Assembly (NCBI RefSeq): GCF_003112455.1
Contig: NZ_BDQX01000458.1
Span: 341,698 to 379,787, forward strand
Direction of reading: 5' to 3'
Source: Paenibacillus agaridevorans
GTDB lineage: Bacteria > Bacillota > Bacilli > Paenibacillales > Paenibacillaceae
DNA length: 38,090 nucleotides
Below the pieces are notes generated by a model that saw nothing but the letters and a program-made list of their open reading frames with translations, was not told the origin of the DNA and did no database searches. A program made the translations under genes and the position numbers. The stretch's first letter is position 1. Each line of letters starts with the position of its first letter. Positions 1 through 7,939 of this stretch are shown here, piece after piece.

Positions 1-357
1 CGCTCGGGAAGCGGGCGGGCGGCTGTTGCGGGTTCGACTGACGAATTCAGCTCCAACCCTTGGGAAGCAGGACGAGACAGCAGTGATAAGCGCGTATCGG
101 GCAGAGGCGGCAACAATGAGCGCGGCGGTCGCAATGACAGCGGCAGAAATGCCGGCGGACGAGGCAAGGCTGGCGGAGAGCGCGGCGGCAAACGTAATAC
201 CGCTTTGTCCGCCAGGAGCGGACAAGGAGCGGATTCGTCCAGACGCGGCGTAGGCCGCCCATCCGGCGGTACGGGCGGACGCGGCGGATCGCGCGGAGTA
301 AAGTCTCCTGGGGGCCCGGGCGGCCGCTCCGGCAAACCTGGAGGACGAGGCAGATAA
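1..357 (+). CDS. C-terminal Arg/Gly-rich tail of an RNA-binding protein (5' end outside window)
   Basis: Frame 1 is open from the first base to the TAA at 355-357 and gives 118 residues made almost only of G, R, S, N, A and K, with many RGG/GGR triplets and the ending GGRGR. Such low-complexity basic tails bind RNA and in Firmicutes are typical of the C-terminus of DEAD-box helicases; the complete CshA-like helicase at 23123-24709 ends in a similar tail. No catalytic domain lies inside the window, so the helicase identity is inference; another RGG protein is possible. The opposite strand is also open here, but only as a consequence of the biased composition. Confidence 0.65.
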   Translation, partial: RSGSGRAAVAGSTDEFSSNPWEAGRDSSDKRVSGRGGNNERGGRNDSGRNAGGRGKAGGERGGKRNTALSARSGQGADSSRRGVGRPSGGTGGRGGSRGVKSPGGPGGRSGKPGGRGR

Positions 358-519
358 TTGCGTTTCCGCGCGTGTAGCCCATTTCCGAACCGACTAGACT
401 GTCGTCCAATCCTTTTTAGGGGTAATTCATACAATACTGTAAGCCGAATGTTGGAGATTCCCACCTCCCAAGATGAAATGGCTGCATCGTCCTCTGGCGA
501 CGGCAACTTTCATTCTGAG

Positions 520-552
520 AAATAGAGGAGTATGCGATACTCTCCTCTATTT
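520..552 (+). terminator. Hairpin after the RGG-tail gene, possible terminator
   Basis: Arms AAATAGAGGAGTAT and ATACTCTCCTCTATTT pair around a GCG loop with a two-base bulge. There is no real T-run, so termination is weakly supported; it could instead be the 3' end or leader structure of a short RNA lying before the yjcZ-type gene. Confidence 0.4.
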
Positions 553-600
553 GAACAAACTCGTCCTTCTTCGGTAATCCCTTTTTTAGGAGGCAACAAA

Positions 601-693
601 ATGTCTGGTGTGCATGGAGGCTACTCGTCGGTAGGTACAGTCCTTGTTCTGTTCATCCTTCTGGTCATCATATCGCAGGTATTCTGGTATTAA
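601..693 (+). CDS. YjcZ-type sporulation protein, 30 aa, single membrane span
   Basis: ATG at 601 is preceded by TTTTTTAGGAGGCAACAAA, a strong ribosome site. The 30-residue product starts MSGVHGGYSSVG and continues as one hydrophobic helix (VLVLFILLVIISQVFWY). This is the pattern of the tiny YjcZ/TIGR01732 family: a Gly/Tyr-rich head of about 12 residues followed by VLFILLVII. Family members are found only in endospore formers and are associated with sporulation; their molecular role is not known. A strong terminator follows at 763-810. The small size and the fit to the family make this a real gene and support a spore-forming host. Confidence 0.85.
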   Translation: MSGVHGGYSSVGTVLVLFILLVIISQVFWY

Positions 694-762
694 GAAGCAC
701 TTGCATCTATAACGCTTAAAGCTCCGTTCTAACGGACGGAGTTCTTGATGCCTGATATGAGC

Positions 763-810
763 AAAAAACGGCGGAGTTCGGGACTTTAATCCCGCTCCGC
801 CGTTTCTTAT
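763..810. terminator. Bidirectional rho-independent terminator
   Basis: Perfect 11-bp arms AAACGGCGGAG (766-776) and CTCCGCCGTTT (795-805), with an inner CGGGA/TCCCG stem. An A-run precedes and a T-rich stretch follows, so it can serve both the yjcZ-type gene (plus) and the HAD gene (minus) that converge here. Confidence 0.85.
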
Positions 811-833
811 AAGCGATTCTTGATTCTAACCCG

Positions 834-1640
834 TTAATGCTGAGGATTGATTACGTATTCTCTAAGCGCACTTGCCACGCTGCCGTCATTATTAGTCCCA
901 ACGACAACATCGGCTGCCTCCTTGACGCCTTCCGGGGAATTATCCATAGCAATCCCCAGTCCCGCGAAAGTCAGCATCGAAATATCGTTAAAATAATTGC
1001 CAATCGCGAGAATCCGTTCCGAAGGGATATTCTTTTGCTCTGCCAGTCTGCGCAAAGCGCTGCCTTTGCTAGCCTCGGGATGCTGGATGTCGATAAACAG
1101 ATCGCCGCTGCGGATAAGCTGAAGTCCGGGTTCATCCCGCTCCCAATCCCCTTGCACCATGTCGATCTCTTCCTTCGACCCGAATACGGACAGCTTCACC
1201 AGCCCTTCCGGAAGTTCTCCTCCAGCCGGAAGCACCGTCGGAACAGTCTTATGCTGCAAATACATCGCCTCCGCAGCCTCAGAAACGCTCTCTACTAACA
1301 TGTCATAAGCCGTATTCAAATCAAAATGAATCCCTTTTTCCCGGCAATAAGCCAAATAAGGCTCCAGCAGCTCCCCGTCAATGTCGAACTGGAAAGTAAT
1401 GGACCGATCCTCGAACTCCACGATTGCGGCCCCGTTATGCGTAATTAAAGTGCCGTTGAGACCAAGCTCCTCCAGCACGGGAAATGCGCCCATCGGCCCT
1501 CTGCCCGTACAAAGCACGATCTCTGCGCCCTGCCGAGCGCATTCTCTTACCGCTTCCTTCACCCTCTCGGGCAAAAGATGTTCGTCCGTAAGCAGCGTAC
1601 CGTCAACGTCCAGCGCGATCAAATCAAATTTGCGTTGCAT
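834..1640 (-). CDS. Cof-type HAD-IIB sugar/nucleotide phosphatase
   Basis: 268 residues, the usual length of Cof/YidA phosphatases. Motif I is DVDGT with nucleophile D11 and acid/base D13; motif II is TGR at 45-47; motif III lysine is K192; motif IV is GNYFND at 214-219. A C2-type cap occupies roughly residues 85-185. The family removes phosphate from small phosphorylated metabolites in the cytoplasm with Mg2+; the substrate cannot be told from sequence. The first acidic position of motif IV is N215 instead of the more common Asp, while D219 is kept, so activity is still expected. ATG start follows GGTGGAGAC. It is the last gene of the minus-strand run and ends at the shared terminator. Confidence 0.92.
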   Translation of the reverse strand: MQRKFDLIALDVDGTLLTDEHLLPERVKEAVRECARQGAEIVLCTGRGPMGAFPVLEELGLNGTLITHNGAAIVEFEDRSITFQFDIDGELLEPYLAYCREKGIHFDLNTAYDMLVESVSEAAEAMYLQHKTVPTVLPAGGELPEGLVKLSVFGSKEEIDMVQGDWERDEPGLQLIRSGDLFIDIQHPEASKGSALRRLAEQKNIPSERILAIGNYFNDISMLTFAGLGIAMDNSPEGVKEAADVVVGTNNDGSVASALREYVINPQH

Positions 1641-1675
1641 GTCTCCACCATCCTGTCTCTCTCGATTGTCGAACT

Positions 1676-2467
1676 CTATAGCCGAGACGTGCGTTCGCTT
1701 CCGCGATGCGCCTTCAACCCTTCTACTTCTTCGTCCGTGAGCTCTCTATAAGCGCCCTCTGGCAGCGATTCGTCAAGCGTGAGAGGCCCCATGGATAGTC
1801 TCTTAAGCGTCAGAACGGTTTTGCCTACGGCTTGGAACATTCTTTTAACCTGGTGGAATTTCCCTTCGCGAATCGTCAATGTAATAAGCGATCGGAACTC
1901 CGAACCTCCTGACCGTCCTTCCCCGTCTACCCCTGTCTCGTAGACGCTCGCGATGACAAGCTCGGCAGGCATCGTCTCGTATCCATCATCTAACGTTACG
2001 CCGGAGGCAAAGCGATTGACATCGTCTTCGTCCACTTTACCGGCTACCAGCGCTTCGTACGTCTTGTCGACATGCTTGCGGGGCGACAGCAGCTCATGCG
2101 CGAGCACGCCGTCGTTTGTCAGCAGCAGCAGACCTACCGTATCCTTGTCCAACCGGCCGACCGGGAAAGGAGCAAGCCGCGTATCCTCCGGACGGAGCAG
2201 GTCGATGACCGTCTTGTCCCGTTTGTCTTCCGTCGCCGAGACGACGCCGGCCGGCTTGTTCAGCATGAGATAGATAACGCTGCGATACTCGACGCGCTCC
2301 CCTTCGCAAGTCACTTCCTGCAACGATACGTCGACGATAAGGCCGCTGTCCTTTGCTATGACGCCGTCCACTGCCACCTTGCCTGCCTTGACCGCCTTTT
2401 TGATCTCGCTCCGCGAACCGTATCCCATGTTGGAGAGGAGCTTGTCCAGTCTCAGCTTATCTCCCAT
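1676..2467 (-). CDS. RsuA/RluB-family pseudouridine synthase
   Basis: 263 residues. An S4 RNA-binding domain (about 1-60, starting LRLDKLLSNMGYGSR) precedes the pseudouridine synthase domain with catalytic D107 in GRLDKDTVG, followed by LLLLTNDG and, near the C-terminus, the KFHQVKRMF motif of the RsuA/RluB/E/F group. These enzymes turn a specific uridine of rRNA into pseudouridine; Bacillus YtzG and E. coli RsuA (16S) are the nearest models, but the target base is inference. The ATG directly abuts the TAA of the upstream rsmF-like gene and its GGAGG lies inside that gene, so translation is probably coupled. Two rRNA-modification genes side by side form a sensible unit. Confidence 0.92.
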   Translation of the reverse strand: MGDKLRLDKLLSNMGYGSRSEIKKAVKAGKVAVDGVIAKDSGLIVDVSLQEVTCEGERVEYRSVIYLMLNKPAGVVSATEDKRDKTVIDLLRPEDTRLAPFPVGRLDKDTVGLLLLTNDGVLAHELLSPRKHVDKTYEALVAGKVDEDDVNRFASGVTLDDGYETMPAELVIASVYETGVDGEGRSGGSEFRSLITLTIREGKFHQVKRMFQAVGKTVLTLKRLSMGPLTLDESLPEGAYRELTDEEVEGLKAHRGSERTSRL

Positions 2468-4030
2468 TTATGTTCGCCTCCATCCCGGCGACAGCTCATT
2501 TTTGAGCACGCCGTTCTCATATTTGCCCCAACCGATCGGTCTACCCGCCAGGCATACCAGTACGAAACCTTTTATCTTCTTATCGCCTGCCCCGTTGATG
2601 ATGCGATCTTCTGCCACGAATAACGTCTCGCCTCGCAAGTAACGGATAACTTCATCTCTGTCCAGGCCATCCAATTCCAATACCAGAGACGCTTCATCCC
2701 TATGAAGCCCCATCGCCAGCGCCTGAGACGGCACAAAGCGGTTCCATTTGACTTCTCCAACGTACCAGCCTGCACGGACAACCTTAAGCCCGTCCAGAGA
2801 AGGCACGCCCGCTGGCTGCATATAGAGACGCTCTCCGTAGGAGAATGGAACGCTGCCCCAATCCCCCTCCCGGAGTATGAGCTGCTGCTTGCAAAACGCC
2901 TCCCACAGCTCGACCGGAGTTTGATCGGAAGCCGAGCTTCCCGATTTTGCTCCTTTGCCCTTCCCGTCTTTACGTAGGCGCTGCTCTTTCATCTTGCCGG
3001 CAAGGGCAGGAGTCGCAGCTGCTGCAATCGCGGTCGTCGAAACCTTTGGACGCTCTAATTCGATCTCCGTCGCCCCGCTCCCCCACTTTTTACGGAGCAA
3101 CGCGGCATAATGCCCTTCGCCTTCGATTACATGCGGCCATAACCGCGCGGTCCCGCTCAAGGAGCTTACGATGGTTGGCCCCGCGCTTGCTGCAGTCGCT
3201 TCATCGACCCAATCCGGACGGCCGGCTCGTAGTCCGCATTCATGCTTAATCGGCTCCACAACGAAGTCGGGATGTTCTTCCAGAAAGGAAGCAATCTGCG
3301 ACTCGTTCTCTTCCGGCGAGAAAGTGCAGGTCGAATACAATAGCAAGCCGCCTGGCGCCAGCATCTTCGCGGCGTGGTTCATAATATCGCGCTGCATGGC
3401 GCTGCACTTCTGCACGGAATGTTTCTCCCAATCGCCTACCATAGAATCAGCCTTGCGGAACATTCCTTCGCCGGAGCAAGGCGCATCCACCAATATGCGA
3501 TGAAACCATTCCGGAAACGATTTGGCGATGGCTGCCGGTTCTTCGTTTAGAACGATTGCGTTTCTGATGCCTGCGAGCTCGATATTTTTGGCCAGCGCCT
3601 TCGTTCTCTCGCTTGCGTTGTCATTCGCTACCAAAATGCCGCTCCCTTTGAGCATCCCGGCAATCTGGGTCGACTTGCCACCCGGAGCCGCGCACAGATC
3701 GAGCACCCGATGTCCCGGCTTTACGTCCAACAGCTCGGCGGGAAGCATCGCGCTCGGCTCTTGAATATAATACAACCCCGCATGGTAAAAAGGATGTTTG
3801 CCGGGTCGCTCCTCTTCCTTGTAATAGAAGCCGTTCTCCGTCCAAGGGATACGACGATCCGGATTTTGTAGATAATTAAGCTCCCGCCATTCCTCTTTCG
3901 TTACTTTGAGTGGATTTAGACGCAGGCCGAACGCTCTCGGCGCTTCGTACGAAGCCATGAACTCATCGAATTCCTCGCCTAACAATTGCTTCATTTTGTC
4001 GATAAACCGTGTCGGCAGATCCACCTTCAT
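2468..4030 (-). CDS. RsmB/RsmF-type 16S rRNA cytosine-C5 methyltransferase
   Basis: 520 residues from the ATG at 4030, chosen because GGGAGGAAACATTA lies directly before it and the product then starts like the family (MKVDLPTRFIDKMKQLL); an in-frame ATG at 4096 has no ribosome site. SAM-binding CAAPGGKST at 113-121, DAPCSGEGMF with C185, and the catalytic TC in STCTFSPEEN (C235) mark an RNA m5C methyltransferase. The C-terminal third, after a low-complexity linker near residues 360-385, matches the RNA-binding extension of RsmF/YebU. E. coli RsmF methylates C1407 of 16S rRNA; the exact site here is inference. The downstream pseudouridine synthase begins on the base after this stop codon. Confidence 0.92.
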   Translation of the reverse strand: MKVDLPTRFIDKMKQLLGEEFDEFMASYEAPRAFGLRLNPLKVTKEEWRELNYLQNPDRRIPWTENGFYYKEEERPGKHPFYHAGLYYIQEPSAMLPAELLDVKPGHRVLDLCAAPGGKSTQIAGMLKGSGILVANDNASERTKALAKNIELAGIRNAIVLNEEPAAIAKSFPEWFHRILVDAPCSGEGMFRKADSMVGDWEKHSVQKCSAMQRDIMNHAAKMLAPGGLLLYSTCTFSPEENESQIASFLEEHPDFVVEPIKHECGLRAGRPDWVDEATAASAGPTIVSSLSGTARLWPHVIEGEGHYAALLRKKWGSGATEIELERPKVSTTAIAAAATPALAGKMKEQRLRKDGKGKGAKSGSSASDQTPVELWEAFCKQQLILREGDWGSVPFSYGERLYMQPAGVPSLDGLKVVRAGWYVGEVKWNRFVPSQALAMGLHRDEASLVLELDGLDRDEVIRYLRGETLFVAEDRIINGAGDKKIKGFVLVCLAGRPIGWGKYENGVLKNELSPGWRRT

Positions 4031-4121
4031 TAATGTTTCCTCCCGCTGCTTTAAGGCTGCCGCTTCCCGGATAGAATAACCTCCGAGCAACGCCATGCCG
4101 GCGAGCTGGAGGTTATTCGCT

Positions 4122-4140
4122 CGGCGGAGTAGCTCCGCCG
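4122..4140 (-). other. Short perfect hairpin between relQ and the rsmF-like gene
   Basis: CGGCGGAG-TAG-CTCCGCCG, an 8-bp perfect stem with a three-base loop, begins one base after the relQ stop codon. It has no T-run, so it more likely slows RNA polymerase or protects the relQ 3' end than fully terminates. Confidence 0.4.
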
Positions 4141-4141
4141 C

Positions 4142-4945
4142 TTAAGATTGATTGTTTTTTTTGGCCTTCGCGATGGCCGCTCCTATTTCGATCGACAGGG
4201 TATGCAGCGCATGATAGTCCTGCTGTTCAAATAATTCGTTGAACTTGATCTGGAACTGCGCCGCTTCTCTTACGCGATGGTAGAAATACAAATCCTGTAT
4301 TCCGTTCAGCACGCGGGATACCGCATTGGACTGCTCTTCGAACTCCGTCTGCGCGTCAAGAATCTCCTCGCGGATGCTTGTCATCTCGGTGTCCAGCAAG
4401 AAGGCCGCTTCGGCCGCCTTCTTGAGCCGGTTCCGCACATCCTCGGGCAGACTTTCCTTAAATTTATAATTAAGCGAATGCTCGATCGTAGCCCAAAAAT
4501 TCATCGCAAGCGTGCGGATTTGAATCTCCGCTAATACGTGTTTGAAGCCCAGTGCGGTCTGCACAGGGTACTTGACGATAATATGGTAGCTTCGGTATCC
4601 GCTGTCCTTGTAGTTCGTAATGTAATCTTTTTCGTATACAAGCTCCAGATCCTTGCGAGTCCGGATCAGCGCTGCCACCCGATGGATGTCGTCCACGAAC
4701 TGGCACATGATCCGAATGCCCGCGATGTCCTCGATCCCATCCTCCAGCCGATCCGGCGCTACGCCAAGCCGCCGAGCCTTCTCCAGAATGCTGGAGATCC
4801 GTTTTACTCTTCCTGTTACGAATTCTATTGGCGCGTAGGCTTCTCTAATTTTGAGCTCTACGCGCATCGTCTTGAATTTAACCTTTAATTCCTCAACCGC
4901 TTGTTCATAAGGCTGTAGAAAAAGACTCCAGTCTCTACCGTCCAT
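4142..4945 (-). CDS. relQ: Small alarmone synthetase RelQ (YjbM/SAS1), GTP pyrophosphokinase family
   Basis: 267 residues from ATG 4945, preceded by AGGAGGCGGCCGG. It resembles B. subtilis YjbM closely: QPYEQAVEELKVK, then APIEFVTGRVK (38-48), DIAGIRIMCQFVDDI (73-87), KDSGYRSYH (113-121), EIQIRTLAMNFWATIEHSLNYK (140 onward). The family makes (p)ppGpp from ATP and GTP/GDP, acts as a cytoplasmic tetramer and lacks the hydrolase, TGS and ACT domains of Rel. The C-terminus is about 55 residues longer than the 211-residue Bacillus protein, adding a mostly helical segment of unknown role. It sits 17 bases after pyrD and upstream of the rRNA-modification genes, so nucleotide synthesis and stress signalling may share a transcript. 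Confidence 0.93.
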   Translation of the reverse strand: MDGRDWSLFLQPYEQAVEELKVKFKTMRVELKIREAYAPIEFVTGRVKRISSILEKARRLGVAPDRLEDGIEDIAGIRIMCQFVDDIHRVAALIRTRKDLELVYEKDYITNYKDSGYRSYHIIVKYPVQTALGFKHVLAEIQIRTLAMNFWATIEHSLNYKFKESLPEDVRNRLKKAAEAAFLLDTEMTSIREEILDAQTEFEEQSNAVSRVLNGIQDLYFYHRVREAAQFQIKFNELFEQQDYHALHTLSIEIGAAIAKAKKNNQS

Positions 4946-4962
4946 CCGGCCGCCTCCTGTTT

Positions 4963-6069
4963 CTAACGATGATCTGCGCCTACTGCTTCGGCAATGTTGC
5001 GGTAGCCATCCTTGCGCAAGCATTCGACAAGCCCGCTTGTCAGCTCGCGCTGCATTCCTGGTCCTTTATATATTAATGCCGTATAGATCTCTACAAGCGA
5101 AGCTCCCGCGCGAATTTTATCGTATGCGTCTTGCGCCGTAAAGATTCCGCCAGAACCGATAATCGGCAATCTTCCGCCTGTCTGTCGATATACGGCCGCG
5201 ATAACCTCGGTGGAGCGCCTTGTGAGCGGCCTTCCGCTCAAGCCGCCAGTTTCTCCCGCATGGGCGTGAGACAAGCCATCGCGCGACAATGTCGTATTCG
5301 TGGCGATGATGCCCGATACCCGGCTGTCCATGATCGTCGCCACCGTATGGGAGAGCTGATCGTCCGACATATCCGGCGCGATCTTGACCAGCACTTTCTT
5401 CGTTTCCTTGCCGCGTTTCCTCGCCTGCGCGTCCATCTCCGTCATAACGGCGTCCAAGAGCTTCTTTAGCTCATCGCCATGCTGCAGGTCCCTCAAGCCC
5501 TGCGTGTTCGGCGAGCTGATATTTACGACGAAGAAGTCGCCAAAATCGTACAGCGTGCGAATACAGGCTTGATAATCCTCGTGGGCCAGCTCGTTCGGCG
5601 TATCCTTGTTTTTGCCGATATTGACCGCGATCGGAATTCGGTTAATCTTGCGGCGCGCGAGCGATGCCGCCATTGCGTCCGCTCCGTGATTGTTGAAGCC
5701 CATCCGATTGATCAGCGCTTCGTCTGGAGGCAACCGGAACAGTCTTGGCTGGGGATTACCCGCCTGCCCCTTCGGAGTTACCGTCCCCACCTCGGCGAAG
5801 CCGAGACCGATGCTGGAGAAGCCGTCCGCGGCGACTCCGTTCTTGTCCAGCCCGGCGGCCAGCCCCACGGGATGAGGGAAAGAAATGCCGAGTACCTTCG
5901 TTCGCAGCTCGGGAATGTCAGGTACGCCGTACATCGCGTTCATAAGCGCTCCGAGACCGGGTACTTTGCCGCATGCGGCCATGCCGTCGATGACCAGGTG
6001 ATGCGCCTTCTCAGGGTCCATTTTAAAGAAAATCGGTTTAAGAAGAGATGAATAAAGCAAGAAGTTCAC
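4963..6069 (-). CDS. pyrD: Quinone-dependent dihydroorotate dehydrogenase (class 2)
   Basis: Fourth step of pyrimidine synthesis: oxidises dihydroorotate to orotate and passes electrons to membrane quinone. Visible motifs are GTVTPK (95-100), NRMGFNN (121-127), the active-site loop NISSPNTQGLRDLQ (183-196) with class-2 catalytic serine, and FMN-phosphate-binding IGSGGIF near the C-terminus. The N-terminal helix LLYSSLLKPIFFKMDPEKAHH is the membrane/quinone segment found only in class 2. I chose the GTG at 6069 (368 residues) because the product then starts as the family does; an in-frame ATG at 6141 would add 24 unconserved residues. The start is uncertain since neither has an ideal ribosome site. 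It stands alone, away from a pyr operon. Confidence 0.94.
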   Translation of the reverse strand: MNFLLYSSLLKPIFFKMDPEKAHHLVIDGMAACGKVPGLGALMNAMYGVPDIPELRTKVLGISFPHPVGLAAGLDKNGVAADGFSSIGLGFAEVGTVTPKGQAGNPQPRLFRLPPDEALINRMGFNNHGADAMAASLARRKINRIPIAVNIGKNKDTPNELAHEDYQACIRTLYDFGDFFVVNISSPNTQGLRDLQHGDELKKLLDAVMTEMDAQARKRGKETKKVLVKIAPDMSDDQLSHTVATIMDSRVSGIIATNTTLSRDGLSHAHAGETGGLSGRPLTRRSTEVIAAVYRQTGGRLPIIGSGGIFTAQDAYDKIRAGASLVEIYTALIYKGPGMQRELTSGLVECLRKDGYRNIAEAVGADHR

Positions 6070-6247
6070 TCCGTTCCGCAGTATGTGCTCTATCAGACAG
6101 TTTATCCGTTTTGAATCAAAAAGAAAAGAGCCTTGCACCATGTGCCCGAGGCTCCGTCCATCTCCTTGTATTGCGGCATCCGCGGAAAACGATTACAATA
6201 CAAGCATATAAGTGTGAATGCGATTATTATTAGAAAGGTTGATTCCC

Positions 6248-6388
6248 ATGAGCGCACCTAAACGCAAACCGGCTACAATGAAGGTTAAACCTAAGGAAGA
6301 AGTGAACAAGAAGGCGCTGGTCTGGATCGGCTCCATCGTCGGCTTCGTAATCGTAGCCGTATCCGTCCTTCTTATCGTCTTCTCCTAA
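6248..6388 (+). CDS. Small single-span membrane protein, 46 aa, unknown function
   Basis: ATG at 6248 follows AGAAAGG with 9-base spacing. The product has a very basic head (MSAPKRKPATMKVKPKEEVNKK) of 22 residues and one hydrophobic helix (ALVWIGSIVGFVIVAVSVLLIVF), ending with Ser. The charge pattern predicts the N-terminus in the cytoplasm. It is divergent from pyrD and convergent with the L,D-transpeptidase gene. I do not recognise a named family. The clean ribosome site and tidy head-plus-helix design argue for a real gene. Confidence 0.7.
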   Translation: MSAPKRKPATMKVKPKEEVNKKALVWIGSIVGFVIVAVSVLLIVFS

Positions 6389-6404
6389 GCTGCTGACGAC
6401 TACG

Positions 6405-7814
6405 TTATGTCAGCCATCGATATACCTTCGCGGGATTGCTTTCGTCCTGCTTGGGCGCAAGCCGGAATCGTTCCTGCGGCGCCTTGGCATCGGGTGGAAG
6501 CGTCCCGTTTTTAATTTGCACCGGCGTCCCGAGCGGCACCATGTCGAACAACTCCTCGACGTCGGCTTCTCCCAGTCGGATGCAGCCAAGCGACTTGTCC
6601 TTGCCGATGCTGTCCGTGTCGTTCGTGCCATGAATAGCGTACAGCGTATTGGACAAAGTCATGCCTCTCGAGCCAAAAATCCCGTCTCCGCCGTTGGGAT
6701 CCCTCACCTTCTCGCTGATAAAGAAGCTGCCCTCCGGCGTCTTCGAACCGCCCAGTCCTACCCTGTAGCTGCGGACGATCAAGCCGTTATGCACGACGGC
6801 AAGCGTATGGTTCGACACATCGATTACGATCTCCAGCGGCTTGCTCCAATCCGGTTGGAACAAGCCGTTGGAGCCGATAGACGTTGCGCCTGCAATCTGA
6901 GCAGCGGCATCCTTGGTGCCTTGTCCGCCGGTCTGAGGTTTCGCATTCTCCGCTTGAGATGCCGATAACTTCAGCTTGGCGAGCAGCTCGGGGAACATCT
7001 CAGCCATCCCCTCTCCTTCTCCGGACAATACGTTGTGCGGGTAGGGACGTACAAGCGCATCCAGATTTTCCGGCCACTTCTTATACAAATTTCGATATTG
7101 CACAATAGCGCTGGATAACGTCCAATGCTGCTCCTGCTCTTTTTTCCATTCGGCAAATCGGCTTGCTGCCGGCTTGGCATCGGCGGGATCGCATGCACAG
7201 ACGTTCCGGTCCAGCATGCTCACCTCGAATTGCGCTTGTCCGCTGCCACGTTCCATCTCCATCAATAGCCTTGCATTGCCGTTCCATTGCTTCCAGCCCC
7301 CCTTCTCCTCGAGATGGGCAGCTATGACTTTCGGCGGCGATTCGCCGCCGGCCTTCATCACTTCGCCGAATGCATACCCGGCAGGGGTTTTCTCCTTGCG
7401 AGGAACCAGTACGACGCCAAGCGCCGGGCTCCCGTCGGCGACAGCCGGAACGGCATCATCGCCGGGTACTTGCTGTTGATTCCCGATGGATGGAATCAGC
7501 AGCGCAAGCAGCAATAGGGGTACCGCTATGACCGTTACGTTGCGAACAAGACGTTTGCGCTTCTTCCGCTTCTCCCATGCCTTGAGCTCTTCCAATTGAT
7601 TCGTCGATACGGCTAGCGGATGACTGGATTGTTCGAAGGCGTCATAGATATCTCCGGCCTGAATAAAGCAATAATTCGCTTTTCCTTCCTTCCCTGCGTC
7701 GCGGTAATGTTTGCCAAGCAAGTACCATCCCATCTTATTGTCGGGATGTTTTTTGACGAATTGCTTCAAATATATAATATCTTCGGGTTTATCGAATTTT
7801 GATTGTTCCATCAT
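6405..7814 (-). CDS. Membrane-anchored L,D-transpeptidase (YkuD domain)
   Basis: About 469 residues. Start placed at the ATG-ATG pair (7814/7811) behind AGGAGG; a farther upstream start would run into the fer terminator. Residues 1-80 form a soluble, TPR-like cytoplasmic part, then KRKKRKRL and a membrane helix (VTVIAVPLLLLALLIP), a long extracellular linker, and the YkuD catalytic domain with HGTND and SLGCIRL (catalytic Cys, His). YkuD enzymes cross-link peptidoglycan stem peptides (3-3 bonds) or attach proteins to them, outside the membrane. The intracellular N-terminal domain is unusual, since Bacillus YkuD instead carries LysM, and might sense or recruit a cytoplasmic partner (inference). 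Confidence 0.9.
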   Translation of the reverse strand: MMEQSKFDKPEDIIYLKQFVKKHPDNKMGWYLLGKHYRDAGKEGKANYCFIQAGDIYDAFEQSSHPLAVSTNQLEELKAWEKRKKRKRLVRNVTVIAVPLLLLALLIPSIGNQQQVPGDDAVPAVADGSPALGVVLVPRKEKTPAGYAFGEVMKAGGESPPKVIAAHLEEKGGWKQWNGNARLLMEMERGSGQAQFEVSMLDRNVCACDPADAKPAASRFAEWKKEQEQHWTLSSAIVQYRNLYKKWPENLDALVRPYPHNVLSGEGEGMAEMFPELLAKLKLSASQAENAKPQTGGQGTKDAAAQIAGATSIGSNGLFQPDWSKPLEIVIDVSNHTLAVVHNGLIVRSYRVGLGGSKTPEGSFFISEKVRDPNGGDGIFGSRGMTLSNTLYAIHGTNDTDSIGKDKSLGCIRLGEADVEELFDMVPLGTPVQIKNGTLPPDAKAPQERFRLAPKQDESNPAKVYRWLT

Positions 7815-7881
7815 CCATGCCTCCTGGTCGATTACGACGATTTCCACTCTTCTTTTGGAATATATCGGCATAACCTCGCGC

Positions 7882-7920
7882 AAAAAAAAGCCCTCCGCAC
7901 CATAATGGTCGAAGAGCTTT
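7882..7920 (-). terminator. Rho-independent terminator of fer
   Basis: On the minus strand AAAGCTCTTCG-ACCAT pairs with ATGGT-GCGGAGGGCTTT (one bulged G, two G-U pairs), followed by eight T. It lies just after fer and before the L,D-transpeptidase start. Confidence 0.85.
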
Positions 7921-7939
7921 AGGAATTACGTCTGTCTGA

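Noticed and set aside
47..409. 120-codon minus-strand open frame opposite the RGG tail
   Set aside because: Arg/Cys-rich product typical of antisense reading of Gly/Arg-rich coding sequence.
5479..6051. 190-codon plus-strand open frame opposite pyrD
   Set aside because: Antisense shadow of a conserved gene without ribosome site.
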